Source: Streptomyces alfalfae
GTDB taxonomy: Bacteria; Actinomycetota; Actinomycetes; Streptomycetales; Streptomycetaceae
Direction of reading: 5' to 3'
Assembly (NCBI RefSeq): GCF_004127445.1
Contig: NZ_QEXM01000050.1
Span: forward strand, 124,001-188,000
DNA: 64,000 bases
Part shown: positions 60,954 to 64,000 of the stretch, one piece after another
Layout of the letters: each line of letters starts with the position of its first letter
How positions within the stretch are numbered: the first letter of the stretch is position 1
The notes under the pieces: model-generated
Databases searched by the model: none
What the model was told of the DNA's origin: nothing
The model's input: only the letters and a program-made list of their open reading frames with translations
Position numbers and translations under genes: made by a program

Positions 60954-62588
60954 GTGAACGCCAACGGCAAGGCAGACACCACGGTCCTGGTGGTCGACGA
61001 CGTGGCCGCCAGCCGGTACGCGCTGGGCGAGGTACTGCGCAGGGACGGCCATGACGTCGTGCTCGTCGCCAGCGCGGCCGAGGCCCTGGCCGAGCTCGAC
61101 GCGCGCGGACGCGCGGGCACCCTGCCCGACGTGGCGCTCGTCGACGTGGGCCTGCCCGACATGAGCGGCTTCGACCTCTGCCGCCGCCTGAAGGAGTCCC
61201 CGCCGACCGCCGCCCTGCCCGTCGTGCACTTCTCGGCCGTCAAGGTCGCCCCAGCCGACCGGTGCCTCGGCCTCGACGCGGGCGGCGAGGCCTATCTGAC
61301 GGTGCCCGCCGAACCGGAGGAGATCCAGGCCGTGGTCCGGGCCGTCGCCCGCGGGGCCAGGCACCGCAGCGACGCCGAGGCCGAGGCGGGGAACCTGACC
61401 CTGCTCGCCGAGACCATCCTCGACGTGCAGTCGGCCCGCTGCCCCAGCGAGCTGGCCCACGCGGCGGCCGTCGGCGCCGGACGGCTCACCGGCGGTCCCG
61501 CCGTGGCGTTCATCGTCGGCGATGACGGCGCGGTCCACCGGGGCCTCTCCCGCCGCAGAGCCGCCGCCACGCTGCCCGACGACGGCGCGCACGACGCCGT
61601 GGCCCGCCTGGTCCTGCGCACCATGGCGGGCCGCGTCGGCATCCGGGACACCGTCGTCCCCGCCCCGCTCTGGCCGCCCGGCTTCTTCCACGCCGTGCCG
61701 CTCGACGACACCTCCCCCGCGGGCGGCGCCCGCATCACCGTCGCGCGCAGCCGCGAGGGCTGCGCGCCCGTCTGCCTCGCCATCCCGTCGTACACCTCTG
61801 TCGGCGACCCCGGGACCGCCCGGCTCGTGGGGCGGCTCGCCCACGCCACCGCCCTCGCCGCCGAACGGCTGCTGATGTACGAGATGGAGCGGCACATCGC
61901 CCTCACCCTCCAGCGCAGCTTCCTGCCCACGCACGTGCCGCAGGCCCCCGGCACGGAGGTCGTCGTGCGGTACGAACCCGCCTCCAGCGACACCGAGATC
62001 GGCGGCGACTTCTATGCCGCGCTGCCCACCCCGGCGGGCGTGCTCACCGCCATCGGCGACGTCGTCGGCCACTCCCTGGAGGCGGCCACCGTCATGGTGG
62101 AGATCCGGCACGCGCTGCGCGCCTACTGCGTCGACGAATCCGATCCGCGGACCCTCGCCCACCGCCTGGACAAGATGCTCCAGCGCTACCACCCGGACGC
62201 GACGACCACCCTCTGCCTCGCCCTCGTCGACCCCGCCACCGGCCGCACCCGCGTGGCCAACGCCGGGCACATCCCGCCCCTCATCGTCGACGACGCGGGC
62301 ACCGCCAAGTACCTCAAGGCCAGTGGTCCGCTGCTCGGCCTCGGCCTGGACAGACCGCCGCCCACCGAGACGGTCCTGCGCCGCACCGACCGGCTCCTCA
62401 TGGTCACCGACGGCCTCATCGAGACCCGGGGCACCGACCTCGCCGCGTCCATGGAGCATCTGCGCGGCGTCGCGGCCGACGCGCCCCTCGGCGTCGCCGC
62501 CCTCTGCGACACGCTGCTCGCCTGCTTCGGCCACGACAGCGACGACGACATGGCCCTGCTCGCCCTGCGCCTCACGGGCCTCGACTAG
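60954..62588 (+). CDS. RsbU-like PP2C phosphatase with N-terminal receiver domain
   Basis: 544 aa from GTG. Receiver domain (residues about 1-130) with D15/D16 acidic pair and phosphoacceptor D64 (VALVDVGLPDMSG); the usual Lys in this fold is replaced by Val (V117 in LTVPAEP). A middle GAF-like part (about 145-320) and a C-terminal SpoIIE/PP2C domain (about 340-544; EIGGDFYA, GDVVGHSLEAA, GHIPPLIVD, VTDGLIE) follow. Such phosphatases act on anti-anti-sigma factors. The receiver input is unknown; no kinase is adjacent. Confidence 0.92.
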   Translation: MNANGKADTTVLVVDDVAASRYALGEVLRRDGHDVVLVASAAEALAELDARGRAGTLPDVALVDVGLPDMSGFDLCRRLKESPPTAALPVVHFSAVKVAPADRCLGLDAGGEAYLTVPAEPEEIQAVVRAVARGARHRSDAEAEAGNLTLLAETILDVQSARCPSELAHAAAVGAGRLTGGPAVAFIVGDDGAVHRGLSRRRAAATLPDDGAHDAVARLVLRTMAGRVGIRDTVVPAPLWPPGFFHAVPLDDTSPAGGARITVARSREGCAPVCLAIPSYTSVGDPGTARLVGRLAHATALAAERLLMYEMERHIALTLQRSFLPTHVPQAPGTEVVVRYEPASSDTEIGGDFYAALPTPAGVLTAIGDVVGHSLEAATVMVEIRHALRAYCVDESDPRTLAHRLDKMLQRYHPDATTTLCLALVDPATGRTRVANAGHIPPLIVDDAGTAKYLKASGPLLGLGLDRPPPTETVLRRTDRLLMVTDGLIETRGTDLAASMEHLRGVAADAPLGVAALCDTLLACFGHDSDDDMALLALRLTGLD

Positions 62589-63115
62589 CCGAGCGGTTCC
62601 CCGCCGAGCGGTTTCTCCAGGAGCAGCACGCCGTACGTGCCGCCGTCGGCGGCGACCTTGCCCGGCAGTTCCCCGACGACCGCGTACCCGGCCCCCTCGT
62701 AGTACGTGCGCAGACGGGGGTTGGAGGTGACGCAGTCGAGTCGGCACAGCGTCCGGCGCGCCGCGGCGACGCGACGCTCGGCCGCCGCCAGCATCTCGCG
62801 GCCGGTCCCCGGGCGTGCCCCGCGCCGCACCATGAGCCGGTGCACGTAGCCCGCCACGGGCGGCTGCGGCCCCCAGGCGGCCTCGTCGTCCCACCACACC
62901 TCGCACGCGCCGCTGACCTCGCCGCCTTCGAGGGCGAGCCACACCTCGCCGACGCCGGAGGCGATCAGCCGCCGGAAGTGCCGCTCGTCCTTGCCGCCCG
63001 GCTTCCACTGGTCGATGCCCTGTTCCAGCATCCAGCGGGCCGCCCCGTCGTACAGGCCGGTGAGGGTGGCCGTGTCGCTCTCGTCCGCACTGCGGAACGT
63101 CAGTTGCGCCGTCAT
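62585..63115 (-). CDS. GNAT family N-acetyltransferase
   Basis: 176 aa. The GNAT fold is visible: LTFRSADESDTATLTGLYDGA at the start, YVHRLMVRRGARPGTGREML, which contains the acetyl-CoA-binding R/Q-x-x-G-x-G/A loop (RPGTG) near residue 105, and NPRLRTYYEGAGY near the end. The substrate is unknown. ATG at 63115 has GGTGAT upstream; an ATG at 63124 is the alternative. Stop overlaps that of the phosphatase gene (CTAG at 62585-62588). Confidence 0.88.
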   Translation of the reverse strand: MTAQLTFRSADESDTATLTGLYDGAARWMLEQGIDQWKPGGKDERHFRRLIASGVGEVWLALEGGEVSGACEVWWDDEAAWGPQPPVAGYVHRLMVRRGARPGTGREMLAAAERRVAAARRTLCRLDCVTSNPRLRTYYEGAGYAVVGELPGKVAADGGTYGVLLLEKPLGGEPLG

Positions 63116-63165
63116 GGCGATCACCGTAAAGGTGTGCGTGACATCGGGAACAACGAGGGATGGCC

Positions 63166-63513
63166 ATGCCGCAGATCACCGTCGACTACTCCGGGCGGCT
63201 CGACGACGACTTCGACCGCAGGGGCTTCGCGCTGGCCCTGCACCCGCTGCTCGTCGACGTGGCGGGCGCCAGGGCGGAGGCCTGCAAGACCCGCTTCGTG
63301 CGGACCGAGGACGCCGTGGTCGGCCACGACGAGGGCGACGACGACATCGTCCACGTCATGATCGCGCTGCTGGCGGGCCGTTCCGACGAGACCAAGGCGC
63401 GGGTCACCGAGGGCGCGCTGGCCCTCGTCCGGCAGTACGTGAGACCCGCCGAGGGCCGCACCCTGCACGCCTCGGCCGAGATCCGCGACCTGGACGCCTC
63501 CTACCGGAAGTAG
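63166..63513 (+). CDS. 5-carboxymethyl-2-hydroxymuconate isomerase-like protein
   Basis: 115 aa. The tautomerase-fold CHMI family uses an N-terminal Pro after Met removal; starting at 63166 gives MPQITVDYSG with Pro as residue 2, and GAGGG is 6 nt before this ATG. The ATG at 63160 has no spacing for it and would bury the Pro. CHMI belongs to homoprotocatechuate degradation, though no hpa genes are adjacent, so the true substrate is open. Confidence 0.85.
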   Translation: MPQITVDYSGRLDDDFDRRGFALALHPLLVDVAGARAEACKTRFVRTEDAVVGHDEGDDDIVHVMIALLAGRSDETKARVTEGALALVRQYVRPAEGRTLHASAEIRDLDASYRK

Positions 63514-63516
63514 CCC

Positions 63517-64000
63517 CTACGGCACCAGCGCGGCCAGGCGGTCGAGCAAATCGGCGAACGGACTGCCGGCGGGCTCACCGGCCAGGAGCGTGCGGAGCAG
63601 CTCCGCCATCTCCTCGTCGTAGGCGGCGCTCACCGCGGCGAGGGCGGCGAAGTCGTGCACGAGCTGGCGTTCCAGCTCCGCGCGCGGAATGCGGCGCCCC
63701 TCCAGCCAGATCAGCGCCGTGGACTCGGCCAGCGAGATCCAGGACCGCACGACCAGTTCGAGCCGCGCGGGCGGATCGGTGACCCCCAGGTGCGTGAGGA
63801 TCTGGACGTACGCGGCCTGCCGCACCGAGTCGATCAGGGCGTTCGTGGACGAGGGGCCGGCGGCCGGGCCGCCCCGCATCAGCGCGGAGAAGCCGGGCCC
63901 GTGCTCGTCGACGAACGACAGGAAGCGGCCCGTCACCCGCAGCAGCCGCGTCCCGAGCGGGCCCTCGTGCGGCTCCACGAACCGCTCGGCCAGGTCGTCG
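63517..64000 (-). CDS. TetR family regulator, C-terminal part (5' end outside)
   Basis: The frame remains open to the window end and no helix-turn-helix is visible, so the N-terminal part lies beyond 64000. The visible 161 residues are helical: a ligand-domain segment (DDLAERFVEPHEGPLGTRLLRV) and a domain with SWISLAESTALIWLEGR, typical of the TetR C-terminal group. The target is unknown. The gene is convergent with the CHMI-like gene. Confidence 0.85.
   Translation of the reverse strand, partial: DDLAERFVEPHEGPLGTRLLRVTGRFLSFVDEHGPGFSALMRGGPAAGPSSTNALIDSVRQAAYVQILTHLGVTDPPARLELVVRSWISLAESTALIWLEGRRIPRAELERQLVHDFAALAAVSAAYDEEMAELLRTLLAGEPAGSPFADLLDRLAALVP

Overview
The window is high-GC actinobacterial DNA, almost certainly a Streptomyces chromosome. 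Third codon positions are strongly G/C, GTG and TTG starts are common, and the gene content is streptomycete: an AfsR/SARP-type regulator, DUF397 genes beside a WhiJ-like XRE regulator, glnA2 and glnE near each other, a [4Fe-4S] NsrR with its flavohaemoglobin, and a Rsm22-type protein. From memory, the order panB, nadE, glnA2, glnE, malR matches the SCO2256-SCO2232 stretch of S. coelicolor, so most of the right half looks like core chromosome.

Region by region. (a) 1-4.5 kb is the 3' end of a non-ribosomal peptide synthetase gene (C-A-T-C), the edge of a biosynthetic cluster lying to the left. (b) 4.7-12.4 kb holds a secreted protein, a YqeB-like membrane protein, an APH-fold protein with altered catalytic residues, and small enzymes (MOSC, methyltransferase, MazG-like, DoxX, SnoaL-like, PhzF, SDR) plus a secreted lamin-tail protein. 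(c) 12.5-18.6 kb has a Tat-exported PhoD phosphatase, a Bcr/CflA exporter coupled to a serine hydrolase, Rsm22 and a secreted protein. (d) 18.6-29.4 kb has DDAH divergent from a TetR gene, a prim-pol protein, a lipoprotein, map, an MFS exporter, a sialidase with a PHO-box-like upstream sequence, an F420:NADPH oxidoreductase, a site-2 protease and a DUF6578 protein with an acidic repeat. (e) 29.4-42.4 kb has an AfsR-like regulator, a DrrAB-type ABC exporter, a 1.1-kb repeat-rich gene-free stretch, panB, a DHA2 exporter with its TetR, an EEP-family protein and another MFS gene. (f) 42.5-64 kb has nadE, a DUF998/hydrolase pair, a DUF3105/DUF305 pair, nsrR/hmp, glnA2, XRE/DUF397, glnE, PAP2, malR with a GH13 glucosidase, an RsbU-like phosphatase, GNAT, a CHMI-like isomerase and a partial TetR gene.

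Genes that work together: the ABC ATPase and permease (4-nt overlap); the DHA2 exporter with its TetR and a perfect 9-1-9 palindrome; nsrR and hmp, with similar upstream motifs; GlnA2 and the adenylyltransferase GlnE; the GH13 enzyme with MalR.

The most unusual signal is outside the genes. At least four loci (after the AfsR-like gene, the DHA2-linked TetR gene, the EEP gene and the DUF305 gene) carry degenerate short tandem repeats that begin inside the last codons of the gene, and in three of them the first unit includes the stop codon. With the larger minisatellite at 35 kb and short tandem repeats at 14.2, 36.9, 46.3, 49.1 and 50.0 kb, this suggests a lineage-specific process that copies gene tails into the downstream spacer. 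All calls were made by eye; no database search or folding program was run.
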